27,035 bases of DNA, taken from a virus. Shown here one piece after another: positions 13,777 through 22,015 of this stretch; the first letter of the stretch is position 1, and every line of letters starts with the position of its first letter. The stretch spans positions 1 to 27,035 of IMG/VR virus record IMGVR_UViG_3300024265_000181; one strand, 5' to 3'. Both the position numbers and the translations under genes were made by a program. A model generated the notes under the pieces. That model had not been told where the DNA came from and searched no databases. It worked only from the letters and a program-made list of their open reading frames with translations.

Positions 13777-14313
13777 TTATCGAAGAAATCTTTCTTGTCT
13801 AAGTTTATCCGTAAGTGCAATAAGATGTTTACACAACCCCGGTATCCTAGTGGGGTTGACTGGTTCCCTATTATCAGTCTTATTAATATAAGGATCTGGT
13901 GGGTCACCAAGTAAACTACCGTCTTTATTATTCCATACAGAAAAACGGTAATAAAAATCAAGACAACTGCATCGTACTTTCACATCTTTACCAGTATAAC
14001 CAACTGGTTCAATGACGTAATCCTGATCATCCGGGGTCTGAAAACTAAAGGCATTAGCCTGATCATCATCTCCCCCCAAATATGTGATGTTATCAAAAAA
14101 CATCTTTGTCTCATACTCCTTGGCACTTGAACGAGTAGTAGCTCCAATCCCCACCGCGTTTATTCTTGGTGCCGCTATATAAACTGTCTTCACTATCTGC
14201 ACTCGTCCAGCACTTTGCTTCCGTGGGGTATTAAACCCCCGTAGCGTATTACTATATAGCCCAGCTAAAGGAGTTTCTATTAAAAATTGTACAGGTATGA
14301 TTATTTCGATCAT
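13777..14313 (-). CDS. SWIM zinc-finger protein
   Basis: The 178-residue product has a SWIM-type zinc motif: CSC near res. 113-115, an insertion containing DPYINKTDNREPVNP, and CKH near res. 159-161 (C-x-C-xn-C-x-H). SWIM domains bind DNA or proteins. This phage family sits next to terminase genes and has no established function that I know. The ATG at 14313 lies nine bases beyond the terminase stop but has no clear ribosome-binding site. A GTG at 14379, inside the terminase gene, has AGGAG four bases upstream and would add 22 residues, so the start is uncertain. Confidence 0.65.
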   Translation of the reverse strand: MIEIIIPVQFLIETPLAGLYSNTLRGFNTPRKQSAGRVQIVKTVYIAAPRINAVGIGATTRSSAKEYETKMFFDNITYLGGDDDQANAFSFQTPDDQDYVIEPVGYTGKDVKVRCSCLDFYYRFSVWNNKDGSLLGDPPDPYINKTDNREPVNPTRIPGLCKHLIALTDKLRQERFLR

Positions 14314-14324
14314 ACTATTATATA

Positions 14325-15872
14325 TCAGAGAACTCCCCCCGGAATCGGCATTTGCTCGTATTCTTGTTCCGTATACCACTCGTCTCCTTCGGCCTGATCT
14401 TCAAACCTATAGAGCTTAGCGTAGGCTCTAGGATCGTACATGGAAATTTCGCCTAGCATTCTGATAATCACGTATAGGGCTGAAATACAGTCATCTGTGG
14501 AACCTTTCTGAGCTTGAAAGCCATCTGCCCTTCTAATATATGTTTTCATCTCCCTATACAGCATCTTGGAGTAAATAAGCATTTCGTCTCGTTCAAACAT
14601 GTTCTTGAAACGAATAGCACAATCTCTCTTGGATGTGGCTGTGGTTGTGAAGCCCAACTTGTTTTTGCCCGGTTCACTCATAAAATGGGCATACATCGGT
14701 GGTTTCTCATCCTGCATATACAAGGCTATCACTGCTCTGCCAACCCCATTAGATTCTACACTAAAATATACATCGTTACTATACTTTTCTAGAAATCCTA
14801 TAACTTTCTTCAGATGAGAATACAACACCACCTCACTAACAGTATTCTCCCTCCACTCCATCACCTGATACATAGATGGAAACTCAAATACTTCAATCAC
14901 AGAATAGTCAGCACCACTTCCTGTGGCCGGGTCTACTCCTATCAAGTACGTCATTTCTTGAGATATTGGCTTAAAAAAGTCCTGTTCTTCAATGTTGAAC
15001 GCAATTGGGATATTCTCAACCAGCTTTTCTGCTTTCTGAACCACACGAGAGTCAAACAATGAACTATCGGATGATATGAACTCACACTCATACTCTTGAC
15101 GCCACCTATGTTCAGTGATATTCTTTATTTCATTCTCTTTAAATTCCTCATCTCTGCCCGGAGGATCATCCCAATAAACTCTACGTGGGAAGAAGTTATT
15201 GCTACCGGCTTCTGCTCCCTTCCAAAGAGTAGAAAACAAATCAACATCCCCATTCGGGGTGGAGGTGATAATCATCTTACCACCAGTACTCAACGTTGGT
15301 GAGATAGCTCCCCAAAACTCTTGCTGGATATGTGCCTTCACGAACGCCAATTCGTCACAGTACAATAAAGAAATGGAAAGACCACGACCTGATGTTTCTG
15401 TGGTTGATCTAGCAATGATGCGTGATCTATTATCAAACGCGGCAGTACCCTTGTTCCAGTTATCGTCTTGTATACCGGGCTTCAACCAATTGGGTAAACC
15501 CTCATAACCCTCCTGAATCCTCTTAATGATTTCCATTGCACTGTCAGCATCCTTGGACACCACCAATATGGTTTTATCATCATGAAATATGGCGTACCAT
15601 AGTAAAAATGCAGCAGATGTTTCTGTTTTACCTGTTTGCCTAGCAGATAGTACGATATTGTATCTGTTCTCTAAATAGTTATTGACTATATCCTTTTGAT
15701 AATCGTACATCTTAAAAGGAATTCGCCCGCGAACTGGATGTGTTATCTTGACATAAGTCTCAATGAAATAAATGGGGGATAGCAAGCACTTCTTTAACTC
15801 TTCTAATTTATCAAAGTCAAGTTCAATGGGTTCATGTGCTTTCTTTAGATATGGGTTGTTCTTTCTGCTCAT
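14325..15872 (-). CDS. 17: Large terminase (DNA-packaging ATPase and nuclease), gp17-like
   Basis: The 515-residue motor protein pumps DNA into proheads and cuts concatemers. The ATPase domain has Walker A SARQTGKT (res. 76-83), Walker B LLYCDE (169-174, catalytic E174) and coupling motif TSTPNG (203-208). The RNase-H-like nuclease has GVDPATGSGADYS (D314, D322), SVESNGVG (E373) and TDDCISAL (D460/D461), so all expected acidic residues are present. Length is close to other T4-type TerL proteins, though shorter than T4 gp17 (610 aa). A TATAAATA followed by AGG lies just before the ATG. A degenerate ATPase-like gene lies directly upstream. Confidence 0.95.
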   Translation of the reverse strand: MSRKNNPYLKKAHEPIELDFDKLEELKKCLLSPIYFIETYVKITHPVRGRIPFKMYDYQKDIVNNYLENRYNIVLSARQTGKTETSAAFLLWYAIFHDDKTILVVSKDADSAMEIIKRIQEGYEGLPNWLKPGIQDDNWNKGTAAFDNRSRIIARSTTETSGRGLSISLLYCDELAFVKAHIQQEFWGAISPTLSTGGKMIITSTPNGDVDLFSTLWKGAEAGSNNFFPRRVYWDDPPGRDEEFKENEIKNITEHRWRQEYECEFISSDSSLFDSRVVQKAEKLVENIPIAFNIEEQDFFKPISQEMTYLIGVDPATGSGADYSVIEVFEFPSMYQVMEWRENTVSEVVLYSHLKKVIGFLEKYSNDVYFSVESNGVGRAVIALYMQDEKPPMYAHFMSEPGKNKLGFTTTATSKRDCAIRFKNMFERDEMLIYSKMLYREMKTYIRRADGFQAQKGSTDDCISALYVIIRMLGEISMYDPRAYAKLYRFEDQAEGDEWYTEQEYEQMPIPGGVL

Positions 15873-15876
15873 ACCT

Positions 15877-15915
15877 TATTTATATGAGCAAATCTTATTA
15901 GCAACCGGCTAATAA
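15877..15915 (-). promoter_or_regulatory. Hairpin and T4-late-promoter-like TATAAATA before the terminase
   Basis: An 8-bp stem (15895-15902 with 15908-15915, five-base loop) spans the stop of the upstream gene. It is followed on the minus strand by TATAAATA (15884-15877), identical to the T4 late -10 consensus, only four bases before the terminase ATG. A transcript from it would be nearly leaderless, so it may be chance in A/T-rich DNA. Confidence 0.3.
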
Positions 15916-16514
15916 CCGTAGTTATAACCGTAGTTCTGGTCGTACTCCGGCATTTTGTTTACTATCATCTTTCCCGATGGTCGTAAATGAGCCATTATCT
16001 CGTACAACTCTCGATCAGATAAGGCCGTGGGAGCATCCAGAAATATATAATCAGATGATCTTCCTTTTATGGAAATTATCAAATTATCAGAATGCAAAAA
16101 ATCAATGGCCCCCATTTCATTAGAATTAAGATGTTTTAATACTATTTTCTTATTAGTGGGGTATTCCATGACAATCCCATTTATAGTAAAAGATCGGAAT
16201 ATGCCGCGCATCATATGATCATTTAAATGTTTTTTATTAAACAACATTATCACATTCTTTCCACACAAGGCATAGTAAGAGGCAATGATAGCCAATAAAG
16301 TAGATCCCCCCGTTGCTCTTCGTTGTGACCTCGTGACAAGGGTATTTTCGCCATAGAAAACTTTTTCAACGAACCGCTGTTCAGAGTCATCAAATTTTAT
16401 ATCAGAAAACAGATGGTGGACATCATTAAACCGACAATGGTTTCTAATAAAGTCCACTATTCCGTTCGGAACATGTTCGTATGACTTACCTAATGAGGGA
16501 AGCCTCGTTGCCAT
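15909..16514 (-). CDS. Terminase-like ATPase-domain protein with degenerate P-loop
   Basis: The 201-residue product aligns by eye with the ATPase core of the large terminase encoded just downstream. NTLVTRSQRRATGGSTLLA matches the strand-and-P-loop segment YNIVLSARQTGKTETSA, CGKNVIMLFNKKHLNDHMM matches the next strand, DYIFLDAPTA matches Walker B, and LRPSGKMIVNKMPEYD matches the coupling region. The P-loop lysine is replaced (GGST instead of GKT), the catalytic Glu after the Walker B Asp is not evident (DAP), and there is no nuclease domain. It ends in a Tyr/Asn/Gly repeat. ATG 16514 is preferred over 16538 because GGAG precedes it; it overlaps the upstream gene by 29 bases. Confidence 0.6.
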   Translation of the reverse strand: MATRLPSLGKSYEHVPNGIVDFIRNHCRFNDVHHLFSDIKFDDSEQRFVEKVFYGENTLVTRSQRRATGGSTLLAIIASYYALCGKNVIMLFNKKHLNDHMMRGIFRSFTINGIVMEYPTNKKIVLKHLNSNEMGAIDFLHSDNLIISIKGRSSDYIFLDAPTALSDRELYEIMAHLRPSGKMIVNKMPEYDQNYGYNYGY

Positions 16515-18204
16515 AATAGCTTGCTCTCCATTCCCCATTGATTACATTAATCAATGCTCTGGAACCGTTGGGGTAGATGATACAATGTGTGTGCAACCAA
16601 CTTGATGGCCCCACGGCATATTCAAGATCCCTTCTGGCTGACACACCAACTTGATATGCACCTTCAGTGATACCCGGTGAATGTGAATGACCGATAACAG
16701 TCTTGGGACCAATTTTTGCAAAAGACGATATATTTCCACGAGCACCGTTAATACCAACATCACCATGGAAAATAATTTCAATACCAGCAATCATATAACT
16801 TTCATCACGCTTCAAGAACCGTGTGATTTTGCTTGAGGGTAACCCATCCTGATCCAGTGGGTTATTGCACCAAAGTTCAAATGCTGGGATTGTTTCAAAC
16901 CCGGTTGATGTCTTCCTCACGTTTGACAACTGCTGTAGTTTCATATAGTGAAATAAACGGGCGTTTTCTGGATCTAATTTAGGGTCACAATCATTCAACC
17001 AACGATCAAACGCTTCGTTATGATTTGACGGCACTATCAGATTGGTCATTCCCGGTCTAGTAATCTTACTAATGAAGTCTGCTGAAATCTGTAACCCTTC
17101 TTCAACATTATCACGACCTAAGTGATGCTTACCGTATGCTATTATATCGTTGTTTTTGTGGTGATGGTTTCTACGATAGAAATCTTCAACATCATGAAGG
17201 ACCATAATTTTTGGATGCAAAGCACCAACTATGGACTGTGGGCCAATAAACGTGGCATTCTCTACGCCTTCATCAAGAAATTCAGCATGAATATCTCCGG
17301 GGACAAATCCTGCTATACCTTCATGCTTTGTTCTACCAGTAGTAGTGTAAAGATATTCAAGGTCATAAAAAGAACCATCCTCATCACCATGAACTTGACG
17401 AATGTGGAATTTATCGTTGTCAACTTCAACAATTATGGCACTGATATTATGGTGAAACTTGCCTTTATGACCAGCTTTACTATCGGAGTAATTATCAACT
17501 GTACACGTTCCAGATGTGGTGAGAATCTTAGGCATGTTCTTGTTCGGGGTGGCAACCGTTTTCATCTGGACTTTTGGATGACCAAATATAGCGGAATCAG
17601 ATCCCGTCAACCCATCATACCCAGACAACGGAATATTGGCAGTTGGCTGTATTTTAGCTTCAGCAATAAGTCGTAACCCCTTACATAACTGAACATCAGA
17701 AGTAACAAGATACGGTTCTAACTCTTTAAACCAATATTCATCAGCTTTGTTTGCTGCTGTCCATATTGATGTTGGGTTTCTGTACCTGACCGGTATGACC
17801 ATATATCTACCGTTACGTATTTCACAATACTTAAGGCAAGTTTTGTTAAATCTATCATGGACTGGAGTAGCGTTCTGTGCAGAAGTTATGACAAAAATTT
17901 GTTTCTTACTTTTGGAAACTTTAGCTGGTGTCGGGCCAGCATCCTTTCTAAGGATATTCTTATATGTTCTTTCGAAAAGTTCAACCTTTTCGATATCTAT
18001 TGAACCATCGAAGTCGTCTTGAAACGGTAAATACGAGAGAAACAAACCAACCCTTTCAATTATCCTTAGCCTTCGTCTGGAGATGGTGTCAACTTCTACT
18101 CCATGATAGTTGGCAAATTCTTGCCTTGTAAATTTTGCTGTTTGTGCAGCGTTATATCTTGCTATGAAATCTTTGTTGTCTGTTTTTATTATTATATTAG
18201 TCAT
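16486..18204 (-). CDS. Metallophosphoesterase-like protein resembling phage T5 A1
   Basis: The 572-residue product carries the ordered metal-binding motifs of calcineurin-like phosphoesterases: GDIH (res. 303-306), LHDVED (336-341), SNHNE (393-397), FHGD (479-482) and GHSHS (505-509). A helix-turn-helix-like segment (FTRQEFANYHGVEVDTISRR) is at res. 25-44. Large phage proteins of this type include T5 A1, which is needed for second-step DNA transfer and host DNA breakdown. The match to A1 is from memory and less certain than the phosphoesterase call. The ATG has AGG seven bases upstream. Position between terminase genes suggests nuclease action on DNA, which is inference. Confidence 0.65.
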   Translation of the reverse strand: MTNIIIKTDNKDFIARYNAAQTAKFTRQEFANYHGVEVDTISRRRLRIIERVGLFLSYLPFQDDFDGSIDIEKVELFERTYKNILRKDAGPTPAKVSKSKKQIFVITSAQNATPVHDRFNKTCLKYCEIRNGRYMVIPVRYRNPTSIWTAANKADEYWFKELEPYLVTSDVQLCKGLRLIAEAKIQPTANIPLSGYDGLTGSDSAIFGHPKVQMKTVATPNKNMPKILTTSGTCTVDNYSDSKAGHKGKFHHNISAIIVEVDNDKFHIRQVHGDEDGSFYDLEYLYTTTGRTKHEGIAGFVPGDIHAEFLDEGVENATFIGPQSIVGALHPKIMVLHDVEDFYRRNHHHKNNDIIAYGKHHLGRDNVEEGLQISADFISKITRPGMTNLIVPSNHNEAFDRWLNDCDPKLDPENARLFHYMKLQQLSNVRKTSTGFETIPAFELWCNNPLDQDGLPSSKITRFLKRDESYMIAGIEIIFHGDVGINGARGNISSFAKIGPKTVIGHSHSPGITEGAYQVGVSARRDLEYAVGPSSWLHTHCIIYPNGSRALINVINGEWRASYYGNEASLIR

Positions 18205-18212
18205 GTGGTTAC

Positions 18213-19316
18213 CTAATCAGTTTTAAAATACGCATCCAGTTTCCTAGATGGGGTAAAATAAATCTTGTATCTGTATCCCGTAACATTCTTAGCATACTTT
18301 TCCTTCTTAAACCGCAACTTAAACAGATCATTGCCGTCCTCATCAGCAATGCGGATTGATGGGTTTAGATGCTCGGGGCATATAGCTTCCAGTTTAGCAT
18401 CATATAAATTACAAAACATATTCTCTGCATTAAAGTTCCCGTTAGCGGTGTCATCCGTAGATATTAATATGCACTCACCATCATACGAAATAGACACACC
18501 ATAACATGCTTCGATCATATGCTGTAAAAGGTTTTGTTTGAAATCAACTAGAGCAGAGTCAAATGTTCTAGCAAACCCCATGTTTATTCTTTTACATAAT
18601 TCTATGTACAAATTACGTGTGGCCAACTCAACACTTTCAACTGTTGGTGATCCATTATTGTGGGCAGTCTGATAGTATACAGACGAATCGACTCCAATGT
18701 CAAGCCCTAAATGTGCATTTATAAATTTACGCTGGGAGTCAAACCCATAATCTTTATTCAATTCTTTCTGCCCAATCCCGCCAATTCCAGTCTTAAAATT
18801 GTAAATTGGTAAAAATGACTGAAACACATTAACTTTAGTATTGTCAACCATTACACTGGTGTCTCTAGGCTTATCAACTGAGATATTGTCTACATCTATC
18901 ACAATCCTGTTAATGACACCATTGTTAGTAACTAGAGATACCATTTGGTTAAACCCGGCATCATCATTTACAAAGTCAATGATGTGGTTGACCATAACGA
19001 ATTCACGTGATAATGTATCATGCATAAGCTTTCCTAGAAGATATGCTTTTGCTGCCTCCGAAACAGTTACTCGTATAGAAATTTGGTCTACAGTACCGGT
19101 GGATGGTTCTATACTTTGAAAATCAACACTAGATTTACCACGAGCCAGATATCCCAAAAGATGAACCACATGATCTGAAGCCAATTTAACACCTTGGTTT
19201 CGTATAAGAAACACAGAGGCTATACAGTACGCCAACACCGTATTAGCGACTTCATCAAGAACTGCTTGAGACGGCGTTGGTAAATACAGTTCAGCTAAGT
19301 GGCTATGCTTAACCAT
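18213..19316 (-). CDS. Unknown protein between small terminase and phosphoesterase genes
   Basis: The 367-residue product starts at ATG 19316 (MVKHSHLAELYLP), preferred because AGGG lies five bases upstream; a GTG at 19328 lacks one. It overlaps the small-terminase stop by eight bases. The sequence is soluble mixed alpha/beta, with two clear segments: VFQSFLPIYNFKTGIGGIGQ in the middle, and a C-terminal basic block (LFKLRFKKEKYAKNVTG). There are no Walker, nuclease or zinc motifs, signal peptide or membrane segments. I do not recognise the family. Its size and position in the packaging operon make it worth a structure prediction. Confidence 0.6.
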   Translation of the reverse strand: MVKHSHLAELYLPTPSQAVLDEVANTVLAYCIASVFLIRNQGVKLASDHVVHLLGYLARGKSSVDFQSIEPSTGTVDQISIRVTVSEAAKAYLLGKLMHDTLSREFVMVNHIIDFVNDDAGFNQMVSLVTNNGVINRIVIDVDNISVDKPRDTSVMVDNTKVNVFQSFLPIYNFKTGIGGIGQKELNKDYGFDSQRKFINAHLGLDIGVDSSVYYQTAHNNGSPTVESVELATRNLYIELCKRINMGFARTFDSALVDFKQNLLQHMIEACYGVSISYDGECILISTDDTANGNFNAENMFCNLYDAKLEAICPEHLNPSIRIADEDGNDLFKLRFKKEKYAKNVTGYRYKIYFTPSRKLDAYFKTD

Positions 19317-19758
19317 CATTTCCCTCACTCAATTTCTTACGTAGTTCATCCAATAACGCACTTCTATCATCAACTATCAGAGTGTTATTAGTTACCCTTG
19401 GACCGCCACCAGTTCCTTTAGAGTCTAATTTATCTTTATGTTCTTTCATCTTTGCCTTATGAGCGGCGGCATTCAAAGCAGCATTCAAGTGTTGGACAGA
19501 TACTTCACCCATGCGGGCTTTGTATCTTCCCTCTACTCGGTGTACCTCTTCAGACAGTTCATCGAACCCATCCATAGCACTATCGTATATCTCTTGAAAC
19601 TGCTCTTCAATTTCTTCATCTTTTGGATCATATTCTTCATCCTTGACCAACTCTCCCCCTCGTTCGAACACCTCAATCTCCGTTGAGTTAGGTTCGATAT
19701 CGAAGAAATCCTCAAGTGGGTGCTCTATGACTTTAACAACTTTCTTCTTATTGTTCAT
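19309..19758 (-). CDS. 16: Candidate small terminase subunit, gp16-like
   Basis: The 149-residue product has the architecture of T4-type gp16, which recognises viral DNA and stimulates gp17. An acidic N-terminal segment with YDPKDEEIEEQFQEIYDSAM is followed by two long helices (DELSEEVHRVEGRYKARMG and VQHLNAALNAAAHKAKMKE). A linker then leads to VTNNTLIVDDRSALLDELRK, matching the N-x-T-x-F-V-G-S-xx-EL-type ending of gp16 proteins. Length is close to T4 gp16 (164 aa). It is upstream of the large terminase as expected, but separated from it by three genes. A CATAAATA late-promoter-like site precedes it. Confidence 0.55.
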   Translation of the reverse strand: MNNKKKVVKVIEHPLEDFFDIEPNSTEIEVFERGGELVKDEEYDPKDEEIEEQFQEIYDSAMDGFDELSEEVHRVEGRYKARMGEVSVQHLNAALNAAAHKAKMKEHKDKLDSKGTGGGPRVTNNTLIVDDRSALLDELRKKLSEGNDG

Positions 19759-19789
19759 GCTAAATACCCATTATTGTTTGTATATAAGG

Positions 19790-19797
19790 TATTTATG
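19790..19797 (-). promoter_or_regulatory. T4-late-promoter-like CATAAATA before the small terminase
   Basis: CATAAATA on the minus strand differs from the T4 late consensus TATAAATA at one base. It lies 31 bases before the ATG of the candidate small-terminase gene, in a 40-base gap. A start about six bases downstream would give a leader of roughly 25 bases, a sensible arrangement. It needs a phage gp55-like sigma factor, which is not in this window. Confidence 0.35.
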
Positions 19798-19798
19798 T

Positions 19799-20161
19799 TT
19801 ATTCTTTTCTTGCGTTCGTAATAACGGTATTACATACCCTACTGAAAATACCATACATTAAGTCAGCATTGTCTTCTAAAACTGCCGTAAGTTGTTGATC
19901 AGTAAGTGTTCTGTTACATGTGTGGCTATACCAGTCTACTAAACTATACGATGCGGCAAGTTTACCTATCAAATATTCCTCATATCCTTTCTGAATAGCT
20001 GATATAATATCAGTGTTTAGTTCTTTTTCGGATGCGGGTTCATCAAGGACACGTGCTAACTCCACCACACTATTGAGAATGTTTATATCATCAACGGATA
20101 ACCCGGTCATATCTATCTTCTTACTAATAAGTAAAGCCATGGCTCTAATTAATTGATCCAT
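19799..20161 (-). CDS. Hypothetical helical protein (120 aa)
   Basis: The ATG has AGGA eight bases upstream, inside the end of the preceding gene, and the spacing to that gene is one base. The product is nearly all helical (MDQLIRAMALLISKKIDMTG, then LNSVVELARVLDEPA), with two cysteines and no motif. It lies between the helicase operon and the terminase genes. Function unknown. Confidence 0.5.
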   Translation of the reverse strand: MDQLIRAMALLISKKIDMTGLSVDDINILNSVVELARVLDEPASEKELNTDIISAIQKGYEEYLIGKLAASYSLVDWYSHTCNRTLTDQQLTAVLEDNADLMYGIFSRVCNTVITNARKE

Positions 20162-20162
20162 A

Positions 20163-20432
20163 TCAATCTTCCTCGTTAATTGGTTTATCTAAATTAAACT
20201 TAGCTTTAACACGTTTTAAAGACATCTGCTCTAATGTTATCTGCAAGGATCTCCTCGCGTGTTGCAGCTTACCATACTCGTAATCGAGATCGTGTAACTC
20301 TTTTCGAACTCTGTCAAGCATGAGGAATATCTCACTAAGTTCTGGGTCACTTAAAATTTCATCACGAAATAATTTATATTCCTTATTATCAATTGTTATC
20401 GTTATAGTTTCTGATTCTTGAAATTCAGGCAT
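20163..20432 (-). CDS. Small coiled-coil protein (89 aa)
   Basis: ATG 20432 (MPEFQESETITITIDNKEY) is preferred. A TTG at 20444 would add four residues and overlap the helicase stop. A short beta strand (TITITIDNKEYKL) is followed by a long charged helix with heptad character (DRVRKELHDLDYEYGKLQHA). This strand-plus-helix layout resembles small phage proteins of the DUF6447 type, a tentative comparison. Its function is unknown. Confidence 0.5.
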   Translation of the reverse strand: MPEFQESETITITIDNKEYKLFRDEILSDPELSEIFLMLDRVRKELHDLDYEYGKLQHARRSLQITLEQMSLKRVKAKFNLDKPINEED

Positions 20433-20436
20433 AATA

Positions 20437-21939
20437 CTATCCAAAATCTTCTACAAGACTAATTAATTGTTCTGCGTCTTCTTCAGTTACAATATTATCA
20501 ATAAATGCTACTGTAACAGATTCTTCAATTTTTGCAACCTCTTCTGTTATTTCTTCTTCAAAAAGGTTTTCAGGTGGTAGCTTGACTGGGGCATCGGGCA
20601 TTTCGATTCCCGGCAGACCATCAATGTCTACAGTCACTACACCTACTTGTTTGGTCTCTTCCTTATCTTCTTTCTTTCTACGAGCCTTGGGCATTACACC
20701 TTCGTTTGTTCCATCCTTACGATTACCAATACGAAGGTTGATTGGGTTGTATGCTAATATGGTAGACTTACCCTTAGCATGACTTGATCGAGATTTGAGA
20801 AAATAAGTATTCATTTCCCCTTCCAATTCCATGGTCTCATCCATAAACAGAGAAATATAGTTATCAACAGTATTTACCTTGGATATGCCACCGGCAATAA
20901 CACCTTGTGTGGGGGTTGTCATCGTTAGGGCTTCACGGTTTTGTTGGGATGCGGTTACCCCAATCATGTTATATTCTCTAAGTATGTTACGTAATTGTTC
21001 TGACTTTTGTTTATCTTGCTCAAACACACCTTGGCCATTAATGCCGCCGTTGGGGTTCATAACATCAAGATAATCAACTAACAAAACATCTGGTACCCTA
21101 TTAAACTCAATTTCATAGAATTTCAAATACGCTCTTATATCAAGAGCCGTAGCACCCTCGGGTATATTTTTTACCATATGTGTGCCGCCGTTGGATCTGT
21201 CCCTTACTGCTAAAATACCGGCACTAATCTCCGGTATATGAGATACCCAGTTAGATGCGTTTTCACCAGAAAGGATTGCCCCTAACCGCAAAAAAACCAT
21301 TTCCTCTTCCAACTCTAGGGTTAAGTTGAGTACATGGTACCCCTGCATAGCATAATTGTTTCCAATGTTTTGCAACATGAGGGATTTACCACCACCAGAG
21401 TTAGCGGAAAACAAAGTAAGCTGTTTACGTATAAGACCTCCCTCAAGTGGCCCATCAATTCCTTCTATCAATGTTGGAATAGTTGTGAATGATTCAATTA
21501 ACCCTTTCAATCTTTCTTCCGGCTCATCGTATACGTCAATTCCCATATCTTTCTGCAAAGACACCTGAACAGCGTCGGTGATAAGTTCAAGTACTTTACC
21601 CATCTCTTGTTTTTCTATATGGTCGAGGGAAGCGTAGATGGCATCTTTAACAGCAGATTCTTTACAAAAAACCTCAATGGTATCACAAGTAGATTCAATT
21701 CTATCCTTTGTTATTTTTGAGGACAATTCTATATCAACATCAAATTCAGAGTTAATCACGTCCATCGCTGGGACGGCGTGATACTTTTCATTATACGTGT
21801 GAATGAACTCTACAAGCCTTTCATACTCTTGATCAAAATATGAAGCCTTGAGGATATTAGCAACTCTAGTGTAGATTTCTGGGGATGCAAGTATATCTTG
21901 AATTATTAGCTTTTGTTTTTTAGTACTGGATGTTGACAA
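20437..21939 (-). CDS. 41: Replicative DNA helicase, gp41/DnaB-like
   Basis: The 500-residue hexameric helicase matches T4 gp41 (475 aa), which unwinds the fork and carries primase. The RecA-like motor has Walker A SANSGGGKS (res. 178-186), the catalytic-Glu strand LTLELEEE (206-213), Walker B DVLLVDYLDV (294-303) and a DnaB-type motif 3 (IGVTASQQNREAL, about 327-339). The N-terminal 150 residues are the helical domain. A C-terminal charged extension of about 100 residues ends the protein. The start is TTG, supported by GAGGAG eight bases upstream; the nearby ATG is out of frame. An extended -10 promoter lies just before it. Confidence 0.93.
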   Translation of the reverse strand: MSTSSTKKQKLIIQDILASPEIYTRVANILKASYFDQEYERLVEFIHTYNEKYHAVPAMDVINSEFDVDIELSSKITKDRIESTCDTIEVFCKESAVKDAIYASLDHIEKQEMGKVLELITDAVQVSLQKDMGIDVYDEPEERLKGLIESFTTIPTLIEGIDGPLEGGLIRKQLTLFSANSGGGKSLMLQNIGNNYAMQGYHVLNLTLELEEEMVFLRLGAILSGENASNWVSHIPEISAGILAVRDRSNGGTHMVKNIPEGATALDIRAYLKFYEIEFNRVPDVLLVDYLDVMNPNGGINGQGVFEQDKQKSEQLRNILREYNMIGVTASQQNREALTMTTPTQGVIAGGISKVNTVDNYISLFMDETMELEGEMNTYFLKSRSSHAKGKSTILAYNPINLRIGNRKDGTNEGVMPKARRKKEDKEETKQVGVVTVDIDGLPGIEMPDAPVKLPPENLFEEEITEEVAKIEESVTVAFIDNIVTEEDAEQLISLVEDFG

Positions 21940-21963
21940 TCCTGCCTCTCCTCAAAACGAACC

Positions 21964-21992
21964 ATTCTAGCAAAGAAATTAGATAAATGCAA
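21964..21992 (-). promoter_or_regulatory. Candidate promoter for the gp41 operon (extended -10)
   Basis: On the minus strand TTGCAT (21992-21987) is followed after 17 bases by TAGAAT (21969-21964), which is directly preceded by TGC, an extended -10 element. The expected start near 21957 gives a leader of about 17 bases containing the GAGGAG ribosome-binding site of the TTG-start helicase. It lies in the 76-base gap after the phospholipase-like gene. Confidence 0.45.
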
Positions 21993-22015
21993 ACAATGCT
22001 TGTATATATCCATTT

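Noticed and set aside
17122-17676. 184-codon open frame on the plus strand
   Set aside because: It lies entirely antisense to the phosphoesterase-like gene, has no ribosome-binding context or domain, and would be the only plus-strand gene here.
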